A DNA stretch of 64,000 nucleotides from Streptosporangium sp. NBC_01495 (GCF_036250735.1 NZ_CP109430.1:1178001-1242000), one strand, 5' to 3'; counted from the stretch's first letter, positions 27,064 to 36,685 are shown. Notes: generated by a model from the sequence alone, not told the origin. Made by a program: numbers and translations.

Positions 27064-27095
27064 ATGAATACTGAGTATGCATACTCAGTATTCAT
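27064..27095. promoter_or_regulatory. Perfect 32-bp palindrome over the PadR start codon
   Basis: The 16-base arm ATGAATACTGAGTATG is followed immediately by its exact reverse complement. The right arm ends on the first two bases of the padR ATG at 27094, so a bound protein would cover the translation start and most likely the transcription start. The AGTAT/ATACT half-sites are of the kind bound by PadR proteins. It is the probable autoregulatory operator of the PadR-ABC operon. Confidence 0.9.
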
Positions 27096-27681
27096 GGCGA
27101 TCCGACAAGGGCTTCTGGCCCTGCTGAGTCAGGGGCCTCGTTACGGCTACCAGTTGCGTGCCGAGTTCGAGGCGTCGACGGGGGCGACCTGGCCGCTCAA
27201 CATCGGCCAGGTCTACACGACGCTCTCCCGCCTGGAACGCGACGGCCTGGTGAGCCCCGGCGAGCAGGACGAGCAGGGCCGGGTCGTCTACTCGATCACC
27301 GAGGCCGGTCTGGCCGAGATGGCGCGATGGTTCGGCACCCCCGTCGCCCAGTCGGACCGGCCTCGGGACGAGCTGGTCATCAAGCTCGCTCTGGCGGTCA
27401 CCGCCGCCGCCGACGTGCGGCCGATCATCCAGGCCCAGCGCACCGCGACCATGCGCACGCTGCAGGAGTTCGTCCGCGCCAAGCGCGCGAGCGTCGAGAG
27501 CCCCGCCCAGCGGCTGGTGCTCGACTCAATGATCTTCCAGGCCGAGGCCGAGCAACGCTGGCTCGACCACTGCGAGGCCGTGCTCGCGGCCTCCCCCCGC
27601 ACACCGGATCCCCAGGCGCAGGATTCCCGGACGCAGGACTCCCAGACGCAGGATCCTCAGACGCAGGAGACAGACAGTTGA
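27094..27681 (+). CDS. PadR-family transcriptional regulator
   Basis: A 195-residue PadR protein. The winged helix is clear: IRQGLLALLSQGPRYGYQLRAEFEAS, then WPLNIGQVYTTLSRLERDGLV and a wing GRVVYSITEAG. A coiled C-terminal dimerisation part follows. The tail carries a Gln/Asp/Thr repeat (SRTQDSQTQDPQTQETDS). It lies 49 bases before the ABC genes, the usual PadR-ABC arrangement in which the regulator represses its own drug-type exporter. The transcript may be leaderless because the palindrome runs into the ATG. Confidence 0.94.
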   Translation: MAIRQGLLALLSQGPRYGYQLRAEFEASTGATWPLNIGQVYTTLSRLERDGLVSPGEQDEQGRVVYSITEAGLAEMARWFGTPVAQSDRPRDELVIKLALAVTAAADVRPIIQAQRTATMRTLQEFVRAKRASVESPAQRLVLDSMIFQAEAEQRWLDHCEAVLAASPRTPDPQAQDSRTQDSQTQDPQTQETDS

Positions 27682-27730
27682 CATCCTTTCCGAAACTCAG
27701 ATCGGCGATCCGCGCACCGGAGGGGGTCAG

Positions 27731-28434
<704 letters not shown>

Positions 28435-28438
<4 letters not shown>

Positions 28439-28548
28439 GCGAGCGAACGGACCCGCGGGGCACGTTCGCGGCCTCCTGCAGAGCGGCCCCCCGGAAAGCG
28501 GGACTCCTGAAAGCGAACCCCCGGCGGACGTCGGAGGAGATCGCGTGA
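28435..28548 (+). CDS. Possible 37-aa coupling ORF between ATPase and permease
   Basis: An ATG overlapping the ATPase stop opens a 37-codon frame whose TGA overlaps the GTG start of the permease. The sequence is basic and has no recognisable motif. It may be a translated bridge that couples the two genes, or simply chance; no homology can be judged from the sequence alone. Confidence 0.3.
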
Positions 28549-31139
28549 GCGCCCTGATCGCCGCGCTGCGGATCTCCCGTGGGGGCATCCGGCGCGCCAG
28601 GGGCCGTAGTGCGCTGATCATGCTGATGATCGGCCTGCCCGTCTTCGTCATCACCGGGGTCCTGACCTTCTCGGAGACCATGAGCGTCAACCCTCGCGAA
28701 GGTCTCACAGCGGGCATCGGCGCGGCCGACGTCCGCATCAAAGTGACCGACCGGCGGCAGAAGGTGGCCCAGGACATCGGGGGCCTGTCGTGGGCGGTTC
28801 CCGATCAGCGGCCTTCCGATGACCGGCCCTGGACACAGGCCGAGATGACGGAACTCCTCGGGCCGGGGGTCCGGCTTCTTCCGGCGAACGAGGGCAGCGT
28901 CGACTACCGGAGCCGGGACGGCCAGGACCACGTGTCCGCGGTGGAGACCGATCTGCGAGATCCCCTGACCGCGGGCATGTACCGCCTGCTCGACGGCCGC
29001 TTCCCGGCCTCGGCCCAGGAGGTCGCGGTGACCCCCGAGATCCTGGCGCGCGGCGCCCGGCTCGGAGCGTCGCTGGACATCACGCGGGACAGGAGGCCGG
29101 TGAAGGTCGTCGGCGTGGTCGAGCATCCGCATCAGACCCGCAACGCGCAGATCGTGGCACTTCCCGGCACCCTCCTCTTCGCCCGGCAGGGCACCCGCGG
29201 CACCGGCTGGCTGGCCGACACCTCTCGGCCGGTCACCTGGGATGTCGTCCAGCGGCTGAACGCGGTCGGAGTGGTCGCCCAGTCCCGTGCCGTCATCGAG
29301 GATCCACCCGACCGTGACTGGCCCTTCACGCCCGCGCGCGATGTGAACGGGACCGTGGCGATCGGGCTCGCCGTGGTCATGATCGTCCTGGAGGTGGTGC
29401 TGCTGGCCGGCCCCGCCTTCGCGGTCGGCCTCCGGCGGCGCCGCGGGGAACTCGCGCTGATCGCCGCCCAGGGCGGCTCCCCAGGGCACCTGCGTCTGAT
29501 CGTCCTGGCCGACGGGCTCGTCCTCGGTGGCGGGGCCGCGGTGATCGGACTGGTCCTCGGCGTGGGGGTGGCATCGATTCTGGGCGTGCTGGAGGTGGGC
29601 AGGCTGGTCGGCGGGGTCGGTCCCCTGGAGATTCCCTGGATCCAGGTTGTGGCCGTCGCCCTGCTCGGGGCGGGCAGCGGGCTCGTCGCGGCCCTGGTGC
29701 CCGCCGTGCAGGCGGCCCGCCAGGACGCGGCGGAGGTGCTCGCCAAGCGCGGGAGCACCGCGCGCGACCGGGTGGGCCGCCCGGTGCTGGGCTCGATCCT
29801 GATCGTCGCCGGGATCGTGGCGACCGTGCTGGCCATCAGGTACGACGTGGTCTGGGTCCTGGCCGCCGCGGTCCTCACCCAGCTGGGACTGGTCGCGCTG
29901 GCGCCGAGGCTGGTCAGGGGGGCCGCGAGTCTGGCCACCGGGCTTCCGCTGCCCTTCCGTCTGGCGGCCAGGGACGCCTCCCGTCACCGCGGCCGCACCG
30001 CGTCCGCCGTCGCGGCGGTCATGGCCGCCACGGCCAGCGTCGTCGCGGCCGGAATCGTGTTCAACAGCAACTTCGCCCAGAGCCGGGACCTCTTCCAGGC
30101 GTCCGTCCCGACCGGGACCACGAGGATCGAGACCCAGAACCTCGACGCCGGCCGCTGGGCCGAGGTGCGAGCCGCCGTCGAGCGGAAGTTGCCCGGGGTG
30201 CCGCTGATCGAGGGCGCGGAGGTACGGAACGCCGCCGGAAAGGCCGTCGGCCTGAACGCCCGATACGTCGGCCAGCACGGAGTGTGGAGGGGCTTCGGAC
30301 ATGCCCCCGTCGGGGACGAGCGGCTGCTCGCCCTCGTGCAGGGGTGGCGGGACCCGGTGACCCTGGCCGCGTTCGCCTCGGGGAAAGCCGTGGTGTTCGA
30401 CCATGGGCTGATACGGGACGGGCGGCTCACCCTGGATACGTACGTGTGGAGTGAGGAGAACACGGAGACCCGTGAGATCACGGTCCCCGCCGTGGTGGCC
30501 AGGGCCGCCGACCCCCGGTACGCCATCGCGGTGCTGCCGCTCGCCGCCGTCCGGGGCGCCGGGCTGAAGACCGAGCCCCACGTCCTGTACATCGACCCGG
30601 CCTCGCACCGGCTCACCGCCAGGCAGGGAGGGGCGCTGGAGTGGGAGCTCCAGGGGACGGTTCCCAGCATCTACGTCACCGTCGAACGCGGCTTCGGAGA
30701 CGACGTCGCTCCTCAGATGTGGCTGCTCCTCGGGGCGGCGCTCGTCCTGGTGCTGGGCGGCACGTTCGTCGCCACCGGGCTCGCGGCGGCGGACATGCGG
30801 CCCGACCTCACGACGATGGCCGCCGTCGGGGCGCCGCCCGGCACGCGCAGGCTGGTCGTCGCCGGGCAGGCGGGGTTCATCGCCGGACTCGGCGTCCTGG
30901 TCGGCGCGCTGGCCGGAGCCGTGACGGGAGTCGCCGCGACCTGGCCCCTGACGGCCTATAGATACGGGGAAGTCATGACCAGCGGCGGCGAGATCTTTCC
31001 CGTCCCGTCGGTGCCGCCGACGATCGAGATCCCCTGGCTCCTCCTCGCGGCCGTGGTGATCGGCCTGCCGGTGCTGGCGGCCGTGCTGGCGGGGGCGTTC
31101 GCCCGGACGAGGACGACCCTGGCCCGCAGGACCGGCTAG
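28545..31139 (+). CDS. FtsX-like ABC transporter permease
   Basis: An 864-residue permease with an N-terminal helix (SALIMLMIGLPVFVITGVLTF), a large extracytoplasmic region, and then several helices in two FtsX modules (around residues 265-400 and 725-860). The long periplasmic-type domains separate the helix groups as in actinobacterial FtsX permeases. The GTG start follows GGAGGAG. With the ATPase and PadR it forms a probable peptide or drug exporter; substrate unknown. Confidence 0.9.
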   Translation: MSALIAALRISRGGIRRARGRSALIMLMIGLPVFVITGVLTFSETMSVNPREGLTAGIGAADVRIKVTDRRQKVAQDIGGLSWAVPDQRPSDDRPWTQAEMTELLGPGVRLLPANEGSVDYRSRDGQDHVSAVETDLRDPLTAGMYRLLDGRFPASAQEVAVTPEILARGARLGASLDITRDRRPVKVVGVVEHPHQTRNAQIVALPGTLLFARQGTRGTGWLADTSRPVTWDVVQRLNAVGVVAQSRAVIEDPPDRDWPFTPARDVNGTVAIGLAVVMIVLEVVLLAGPAFAVGLRRRRGELALIAAQGGSPGHLRLIVLADGLVLGGGAAVIGLVLGVGVASILGVLEVGRLVGGVGPLEIPWIQVVAVALLGAGSGLVAALVPAVQAARQDAAEVLAKRGSTARDRVGRPVLGSILIVAGIVATVLAIRYDVVWVLAAAVLTQLGLVALAPRLVRGAASLATGLPLPFRLAARDASRHRGRTASAVAAVMAATASVVAAGIVFNSNFAQSRDLFQASVPTGTTRIETQNLDAGRWAEVRAAVERKLPGVPLIEGAEVRNAAGKAVGLNARYVGQHGVWRGFGHAPVGDERLLALVQGWRDPVTLAAFASGKAVVFDHGLIRDGRLTLDTYVWSEENTETREITVPAVVARAADPRYAIAVLPLAAVRGAGLKTEPHVLYIDPASHRLTARQGGALEWELQGTVPSIYVTVERGFGDDVAPQMWLLLGAALVLVLGGTFVATGLAAADMRPDLTTMAAVGAPPGTRRLVVAGQAGFIAGLGVLVGALAGAVTGVAATWPLTAYRYGEVMTSGGEIFPVPSVPPTIEIPWLLLAAVVIGLPVLAAVLAGAFARTRTTLARRTG

Positions 31140-31232
31140 CCGTACCGCCCACGGAGGTCGGGTACGCGGCTCGCGCGGCGCTTCGCCGCACGGGCGGGAC
31201 GGCATGGTGTCTCGCGGAGAGGGTTCCGAGAG

Positions 31233-31290
31233 CGGCCCCGGACGGCCTCGGGCGGCGGCGTTCTCACGTCGCCGTCCGGGGCCGCCTTTC
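31233..31290 (+). terminator. Long-stem hairpin after the ABC permease
   Basis: CGGCCCCGGACGGC (31233-31246) and GCCGTCCGGGGCCG (31271-31284) are exact complements separated by 24 bases that can themselves pair in part, followed by CCTTT. It lies between the convergent permease and SseB-like genes. Confidence 0.6.
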
Positions 31291-31366
31291 CGCGTACCCG
31301 GTCCGGAGCCACCGCCCGCCGCCCCGTCCGGCCCCCGTCGGGGCCGTTCGGCGACGCGGGAAAGGA

Positions 31367-32221
31367 TCAGTCGGTGACGTCGGCGCAGACCACGTGGGCG
31401 CCCAGCTCGACCATCCGCTGCTCGCTGCGCGCGTCGGCGACCCTGGCCATCAGGATCGGCGCCTCGCTCGCGGCGAGCTGCGGCAGCCGGGCGCGCACCC
31501 CGCGATGGATGTCCCTGACCACGTCCTCGGCCGCCGACATGTGCACCTTCACGTGCAGCATGATCCCCGGGGCGCCGGAGGAGGTGCCGGCCTCGGAGAT
31601 CCACACGTGGTGGACGAGCGGGTAGTCGATGAGCAGGTGCGAGATCGCGGCGCGCAGCGCGGGCAGGATCGGATGGTCGCACCGGCGGTATCCCGGATCC
31701 ACCAGCTGCATCGGGCCCGACAGGTGGGGCCGGGGCGCCGGGATCCACGACTGGGCGGGCGCGGCGGGCACCGGCGTTCTCTGCGGGCGCGCGGGCGCGG
31801 AACGCGAGACCGTGGCCATCGCCCCGGTCGCGTACGCCGTCGGCGTCGCGCTCGACAGCGCCGGCGTGGGGCCGCTGCGTGTCGAGAGCAGGTAGCGCTG
31901 GAGATCCTCGATCGGCACGGCCGCGGCCGCCGGGCCCGCCGCGTCGATCACGATCTCCCGCACGCCGGTGACGCGCTGGATGTCGAGGATGGTGTCGGCA
32001 TCGCACGCCGACAGCGAGTGGCTGCCACGGTGCCGCGCGTAGGTGTCCGCCGAGGTGTATCCGAGCAGGACACGATCACCGGCCTGGGTCGTGCCGAGCA
32101 CGACGGAACGGTCGGGTCGCACGGCAACCAGGAGTCCCCATTCGGCCAGCGCCGCAAGCAGCCGATGCGGATCGCCGTGCTGCGCGAGCACGTTGCCGAG
32201 AGCGGGGTTCCCGATGCTCAT
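31367..32221 (-). CDS. SseB-like domain protein of unknown function
   Basis: A 284-residue protein. The N-terminal 110 residues (RLLAALAEWGLLVAV...SADTYARHRG...REIVIDAAGPAAAAVP) have the layout of the SseB N-terminal domain found in many actinobacterial hypothetical proteins. A Pro/Ala-rich linker at about 115-160 leads to a second alpha/beta domain (LRAAISHLLIDYPLVHHVWI) that resembles SseB C-terminal domains. The ATG at 32221 is the only good start. No membrane segments are seen. Function cannot be stated. Confidence 0.75.
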   Translation of the reverse strand: MSIGNPALGNVLAQHGDPHRLLAALAEWGLLVAVRPDRSVVLGTTQAGDRVLLGYTSADTYARHRGSHSLSACDADTILDIQRVTGVREIVIDAAGPAAAAVPIEDLQRYLLSTRSGPTPALSSATPTAYATGAMATVSRSAPARPQRTPVPAAPAQSWIPAPRPHLSGPMQLVDPGYRRCDHPILPALRAAISHLLIDYPLVHHVWISEAGTSSGAPGIMLHVKVHMSAAEDVVRDIHRGVRARLPQLAASEAPILMARVADARSEQRMVELGAHVVCADVTD

Positions 32222-32443
32222 ATGAGGAACGATAGGTAGTGGACCACGGCTTATCAGGGTAATCGCGAAGTTTTCCTGGGATCAATACCAACTTGAATTT
32301 TGGTGGCATGAGATCTGTCAAGGACGGGTAAGCCCGCGTTCTGGGCCGCGAAGCGCCTCGCTGTCCTGGAGCGTTCCGGAGCTTCCCCGCGTCTTTCCGA
32401 GCTTCCCGGGGCGGCGCGGAGCGTCTCGGATCGCGGGACACTC

Positions 32444-32457
32444 GTGAACGCGTTCAC
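32444..32457. promoter_or_regulatory. Palindromic operator candidate upstream of serA
   Basis: GTGAACGCGTTCAC is a perfect 14-base palindrome with a central CG. It lies 61 bases before the serA start and just upstream of TAGACT, a possible -10 box. Sites of this form are typical of LacI-family or similar dimeric repressors. No such regulator is encoded in the window. Confidence 0.55.
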
Positions 32458-32517
32458 AAGCGCCGATAGACTACGTGAGGTCCGTGCACCCCTCACCGTC
32501 TAGTAAGGATCCAGCCT

Positions 32518-34107
32518 GTGAACAAGCCCGTCGTACTGGTCGCTGAGGAACTTTCCGAGGCCGGTCTCGCGGTTCTGGGCGCGGACTTCGAAGTCCGCCA
32601 CACCGACGGCGCCGACCGTGCCCAGTTCCTGCCCGCCCTCGCCGACGTGGACGCGCTCATCGTGCGCAGCGCCACGCAGGTCGACGCCGAGGCGATCGCC
32701 AACGCTCCCAAACTCCGCGTCGTCGCCCGCGCGGGCGTCGGCCTGGACAACGTCGACGTGGAGGCCGCCACCAAGGCCGGCGTCATGGTCGTCAACGCGC
32801 CGACCTCCAACATCACCAGCGCCGCCGAGCACACCGTCGCCCTGATCCTCGCCTCCGCCCGCAACGTCGCCCAGGCGCACTCCGCGCTCAAGGGCGGCGA
32901 GTGGAAGCGCTCGAAGTACACCGGCGTGGAGCTCGACGAGAAGGTCGTCGCCATCCTCGGTCTCGGCAAGATCGGCCAGCTGGTCGCGCAGCGCCTCCAG
33001 CCGTTCGGTGTCGAGCTGATCGCCTACGACCCCTACCTGCAGCCGGCCCGCGCCGCCCAGATGGGCGTCCGGCTGGTCTCGCTGGAGGAGGCCCTGAGCG
33101 AGGCCGACTTCATCACCGTGCACCTGCCCAAGTCCAAGGAGACCATCGGTCTCATCGGCGACAGGGAGCTCCACGCGGTCAAGCCGAACGTGCGCCTCAT
33201 CAACGTCGCCCGCGGCGGCATCATCGACGAGAACGCCCTCTACTCCGCGATCAAGGAGGGGCGCGTCGCCGGCGCCGGCATCGACGTGTTCCCGAAGGAG
33301 CCGGTCACCGACAGCCCGCTCTTCGAGCTCGACCAGGTCGTCGTCACCCCGCACCTGGGCGCCTCCACCCACGAAGCCCAGGAGAAGGCCGGCACCCAGG
33401 TCGCGCGCAGCGTGAAGCTCGCCCTCGCCGGGGAGTTCGTGCCGGACGCGGTCAACGTCCAGGGCGGCGCCGTCGCCGAGGACGTCAAGCCGGGCCTGCC
33501 GCTCGCCGAGAAGCTCGGCCGGGTGTTCACCGCCCTCGCGGGCGAGGTCGCCACCAAGCTCGACGTCGAGGTGCGCGGCGAGATCGCCTCCCACGACGTC
33601 CGCGTGCTGGAACTGGCCGCGCTCAAGGGCGTCTTCACCGACGTGGTCGAGGACTCGGTCACCTACGTCAACGCCCCGCTGCTGGCCAAGGACCGCGGCG
33701 TGTCGGTCGAGCTGATCACCAGCTCCGACAGCCCCGACTGGCGCAACGTCGTGACGGTCCGCGGCGTCCTCGCCGACGGCCGCGCGATCTCGGTCTCCGG
33801 CACCCTGTCCGGGCCGAGGCAGATCACGAAGATCGTCGAGGTCAACGGCTACCAGATGGAGATCGAGCCGACCGACCACCTGTCGTTCTTCACCTACACC
33901 GACCGCCCCGGCATCGTCGGCGTGGTCGGCCGCATCCTCGGCGACCACTCGATCAACATCGCCTCGATGCAGGTGGCCCGTGACGCCAAGGGCGGCAAGG
34001 CGCTCATCGCGCTCACCGTCGACACCGCCATCCCGGCCGAGGTGATCGACCAGATCGGCTCGGAGATCGGCGCCGACAGCGGCCGTTCCGTCGACCTGGC
34101 CGACTAG
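32518..34107 (+). CDS. serA: D-3-phosphoglycerate dehydrogenase
   Basis: A 529-residue long-form enzyme that starts serine synthesis by oxidising 3-phosphoglycerate. Domains in order are the substrate-binding half, the NAD Rossmann domain (VVAILGLGKIGQLVAQRL), the catalytic segment with NVARGGIIDENAL and PHLGASTHEAQ, an ASB domain at about 320-450 and a C-terminal ACT domain (IVGVVGRILGDHSINIASMQV) for serine feedback. The GTG start has AAGGATCC upstream. This length and layout match the mycobacterial type. Confidence 0.98.
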   Translation: MNKPVVLVAEELSEAGLAVLGADFEVRHTDGADRAQFLPALADVDALIVRSATQVDAEAIANAPKLRVVARAGVGLDNVDVEAATKAGVMVVNAPTSNITSAAEHTVALILASARNVAQAHSALKGGEWKRSKYTGVELDEKVVAILGLGKIGQLVAQRLQPFGVELIAYDPYLQPARAAQMGVRLVSLEEALSEADFITVHLPKSKETIGLIGDRELHAVKPNVRLINVARGGIIDENALYSAIKEGRVAGAGIDVFPKEPVTDSPLFELDQVVVTPHLGASTHEAQEKAGTQVARSVKLALAGEFVPDAVNVQGGAVAEDVKPGLPLAEKLGRVFTALAGEVATKLDVEVRGEIASHDVRVLELAALKGVFTDVVEDSVTYVNAPLLAKDRGVSVELITSSDSPDWRNVVTVRGVLADGRAISVSGTLSGPRQITKIVEVNGYQMEIEPTDHLSFFTYTDRPGIVGVVGRILGDHSINIASMQVARDAKGGKALIALTVDTAIPAEVIDQIGSEIGADSGRSVDLAD

Positions 34108-34118
34108 CCGTCCCGCCG

Positions 34119-34162
34119 ATGTGGCCGCCGCCCCGGAGACCGGGACGGCGGCCACATTTCGT
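34119..34162 (+). terminator. serA terminator
   Basis: ATGTGGCCGCCG (34119-34130) pairs with CGGCGGCCACAT (34146-34157). An inner CCCGG-AGA-CCGGG extends the hairpin, and TTTCGT follows. It starts 11 bases after the serA stop. The rest of the 328-base gap up to 34436 holds only the small palindrome at 34211. Confidence 0.85.
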
Positions 34163-34210
34163 CTCAGCATGTGAGAAGTGTGTACGCCGGGCGAGACGGC
34201 GTTTCCGTGG

Positions 34211-34223
34211 CCAGGTAACCTGG
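34211..34223. promoter_or_regulatory. Small palindrome CCAGGTAACCTGG
   Basis: A 13-base palindrome, with a further CCAGGT half-site at 34235-34240, lies about 215 bases before the 36-aa ORF. It could be an operator for that ORF; no regulator is identified. Confidence 0.35.
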
Positions 34224-34435
34224 AATGAAATGCGCCAGGTTCTTGCCATTCCTACCTGCCGCGGCGGGGCCTGACAGGGGCAGGCCGGCGACTCGCCGCG
34301 GTGTCGTGGCGCCTGCCGGCTCCAAGCCCCCGTCGGCGGTCCGTGATCCGGACCCGCGACATCAGGCCTGGTCGGAGTCCCGACCGGAGTCTCGACCACC
34401 TTCCTTGCTCGCATGCGACCGAGACGAGATTCGCC

Positions 34436-34546
34436 ATGTACGACATGTATCCCTGGAACCGTCCCGACGAGACCGAGGACGAGGCCATCGACGCGCTCCA
34501 GACCGCTCTGGACCGCAGGGACAACGGTGGTGCGCCCACCCGCTGA
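34436..34546 (+). CDS. Small 36-aa acidic protein
   Basis: A 36-residue frame begins MYDMYPWNRPDETEDEAIDA and ends with a basic-polar tail RRDNGGAPTR. The aromatic start, the acidic middle predicted to be helical, and the absence of codon anomalies make it look like a genuine short protein rather than noise. I do not recognise a characterised family. It is flanked by serA and the NlpC/P60 gene and has no strong ribosome site. Comparison with related genomes would settle it. Confidence 0.5.
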   Translation: MYDMYPWNRPDETEDEAIDALQTALDRRDNGGAPTR

Positions 34547-34603
34547 GCCCGTTCTCGCCGCCGGGGTCTCCACGGCCTTCCGGCGGTGACCCGCCGGCGT
34601 GTC

Positions 34604-35212
34604 TCATCCGCCGGTCACTGTTTCGGTCGCGAGCTTGACCCGCTCGGTCAGCTGAACCCCCTGCGGGTCGGGGCGCACCGCGCCGGCGAAGGAGTCGCGG
34701 CGCCAGGAGTCGAGTTTCTCCTCCTTGACCACGTCGCCGGTCTGCGGGGCGTGGACCATGTAGCCGGGCTTGGTGATCATGCCGACATGGCCGAGGCCGC
34801 TGAAGAAGACCAGGTCGCCGGCTCTGAGATCCTTCCAGGCGATCTTCTTGGGGAACGCGTCGTACTGGTCGTAGGTGACGCGGGGGAGCTTGATCCCGGC
34901 GGCGCGGTAGGCGCGGAGCATCAGGCCGGAGCAGTCGAAGCCGCCGTGGCCGGTGCCACCCCAGACGTAGGGCGTTCCGCGCTTGGACATCGCCCAGTCC
35001 ACGGCTTTCTGCCAGGCGGGCTTGACGTTCGTGGCCTTCAGCGCCTGCTTCAGCGCGGGGGTGTTGAGCGCGGCGGGCCCGGGGCCCGGGGGCGGGGAGA
35101 CGGCCAGGGCGGCGGGCGAGGTCGCGAGCACCGCGGCGCCGGCGACGATCATCGAGGCGGAGATGGACAGGACGCGGGGGAGAACTGTGCCGGACAGGAT
35201 GATTCCTTCCAT
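34604..35212 (-). CDS. Secreted NlpC/P60-family cell wall hydrolase
   Basis: A 202-residue protein with a signal peptide (LPRVLSISASMIVAGAAVLA) and a C-terminal NlpC/P60 domain. The catalytic cysteine is in GGFDCSGLM, the histidine in GHVGMI and the third polar residue in MVHAPQ. The family cleaves peptide stems of peptidoglycan. The ATG at 35212 is inferred from the signal peptide; the frame is open further upstream through the riboswitch, so a more distant start is not intended. A ydaO-type riboswitch in the 5' UTR fits control by c-di-AMP. Confidence 0.92.
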   Translation of the reverse strand: MEGIILSGTVLPRVLSISASMIVAGAAVLATSPAALAVSPPPGPGPAALNTPALKQALKATNVKPAWQKAVDWAMSKRGTPYVWGGTGHGGFDCSGLMLRAYRAAGIKLPRVTYDQYDAFPKKIAWKDLRAGDLVFFSGLGHVGMITKPGYMVHAPQTGDVVKEEKLDSWRRDSFAGAVRPDPQGVQLTERVKLATETVTGG

Positions 35213-35215
35213 AAG

Positions 35216-35392
35216 GCCGGCCGGGTGAGCTGTCGGGCTCGGGCGTGGAGGCCGCCCTACGGCGCGAGAACGCGCTGATTCGCCCCAAGGAATCCACGTG
35301 ATGGCGAACGGGAACACGCTCCGGGGGAGGAGCGGGGTTCCCGGGGGCCCGGCGGATTCCGGAAAGAGTGGTTCCCCGGCTCCGTGCGGGCC
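35216..35392 (-). ncRNA. ydaO/yuaA-type (c-di-AMP) riboswitch
   Basis: On the minus strand the leader carries the conserved blocks of this class in order: GCCGGGGAACC (35380-35370), TTGGGGCGAATC (35288-35277), GTAGGGC (35260-35254) and the closing block CCCGAGCCCGACAGCTCACC (within 35243-35221). In actinobacteria these riboswitches lie before cell wall hydrolase genes and turn them off when c-di-AMP is high. The next gene is an NlpC/P60 hydrolase, as expected. Confidence 0.88.
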
Positions 35393-35440
35393 CGGTAAGG
35401 GGATGGCCCGTACGGATTAGGCATTGATGTGAATGGGAGG

Positions 35441-35469
35441 ACCATAACGAAACCTCCCGAAAGGGTCAA
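35441..35469 (-). promoter_or_regulatory. Promoter of the riboswitch-NlpC/P60 transcript
   Basis: On the minus strand TTGACC (35469-35464) and TATGGT (35446-35441) are separated by exactly 17 bases, a near-consensus housekeeping promoter. It sits about 50 bases before the riboswitch. Confidence 0.8.
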
Positions 35470-35573
35470 TACCGAGCAAAAAAGGACAAAGCGATCAGGC
35501 GTGTCATCGCGCGGTCACGTCCGAGGAGTGAGACCGGTGTTCGATCACCGAGACGGACCGGTAGGGTGCCTGC

Positions 35574-36620
35574 ATGGATTCGCGTAACATTCGCCTGGCG
35601 GTCATCCCCGGGGACGGAATCGGAGTCGAGGTCGTCACCGAGGGACTGAAGGTCCTCGAAGCGGTCGGCACGAAGGTGGAGACCACCACCTACGACCTCG
35701 GCGCCAAGCGCTACCACGAGACCGGCGAGACCCTGCCGGACCCGGTCCTCGACGAGCTGCGCGGATACGACGCGATCCTGCTCGGCGCGGTCGGCGACCC
35801 CAGCGTGCCCCCGGGCATCCTGGAGCGCGACCTGCTGCTCAAGCTCCGCTTCCAGCTCGACCACTACGTGAACCTGCGTCCGGTCAAGCTCTTCCCCGGC
35901 GTCGAGACACCGCTGGGCAAGGCCCGCCCCGAGGACATCGACATGGTCGTCGTCCGCGAGGGTACCGAGGGCCTGTACGCCGGAGCGGGTGGCGTCATGC
36001 GCCGGGGCACGCCGCACGAGATCGCCACCCAGGAGTCGCTGAACACCGCCTACGGCGTCGAGCGCGTCGTGCGCTACGCCTTCGACAAGGCGCTCGGCCG
36101 CCCCCGCAGGAAGCTGACGTTGGTCCACAAGACCAACGTGCTCACCTACGCCGGTGACCTCTGGGCCCGCACCTTCGACCGCGTCAGCCTGGAGTATCCC
36201 GACGTCCAGACCGACTACTGCCACGTCGACGCGGCCTCGATGTTCTTCGTCAGCCAGCCGGAGCGCTTCGACGTGATCGTCACCGACAACCTCTTCGGCG
36301 ACATCCTCACCGACATCGGCGCGGCGATCGCCGGTGGCATCGGCCTCGCGGCCAGCGGCAACGTCAACCCCGACCGCACCGCGCCGAGCATGTTCGAGCC
36401 GGTCCACGGCAGCGCCCCCGACATCGCGGGCCGGGGCAAGGCCGACCCGACCGCCACGATCCTGTCGGTCGCCATGCTCCTCGACCACCTCGGGATGGCC
36501 GCCGAGGCCGCCAGGGTCGAGCAGGCCGTCGCCGACGACCTGGTCGAGCGGCCGGCCGGCCGGGCCGGCCGGACCACCCACGAGATCGGCGACGACATCA
36601 CCGCCCGAGTAGCCGGCTGA
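35574..36620 (+). CDS. leuB: 3-isopropylmalate dehydrogenase
   Basis: A 348-residue NAD-dependent enzyme of leucine synthesis that converts 3-isopropylmalate to 2-isopropyl-3-oxosuccinate. Visible are [13 protein letters not shown] at the N-terminus, the substrate loop [16 protein letters not shown], the catalytic lysine in LVHKTNVL and the Mg-binding aspartates in [19 protein letters not shown]. It ends 23 bases before a strong terminator, so it is not cotranscribed with ilvE by default. No attenuator or TCTCG-N5-TGAGA motif is seen upstream. Confidence 0.97.
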   Translation: MDSRNIRLAVIPGDGIGVEVVTEGLKVLEAVGTKVETTTYDLGAKRYHETGETLPDPVLDELRGYDAILLGAVGDPSVPPGILERDLLLKLRFQLDHYVNLRPVKLFPGVETPLGKARPEDIDMVVVREGTEGLYAGAGGVMRRGTPHEIATQESLNTAYGVERVVRYAFDKALGRPRRKLTLVHKTNVLTYAGDLWARTFDRVSLEYPDVQTDYCHVDAASMFFVSQPERFDVIVTDNLFGDILTDIGAAIAGGIGLAASGNVNPDRTAPSMFEPVHGSAPDIAGRGKADPTATILSVAMLLDHLGMAAEAARVEQAVADDLVERPAGRAGRTTHEIGDDITARVAG

Positions 36621-36643
36621 GGAAGCCGCCTCCCTCGACCCCG

Positions 36644-36685
36644 ACGCGCCTGGCGGCTCACCCGAGCCGCCAGGCGCGTTTTTTG
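36644..36685 (+). terminator. leuB terminator
   Basis: ACGCGCCTGGCGGCTC and GAGCCGCCAGGCGCGT form a perfect 16-bp stem with loop ACCC, followed by a run of six T. Confidence 0.95.

Noticed and set aside
32424..32438. TCTCGGATCGCGGGA upstream of serA as a fourth IclR-type motif
   Set aside because: The left half matches the ilvB/cimA motif, but the right half lacks TGAGA, so the inverted-repeat symmetry is lost. Probably chance.
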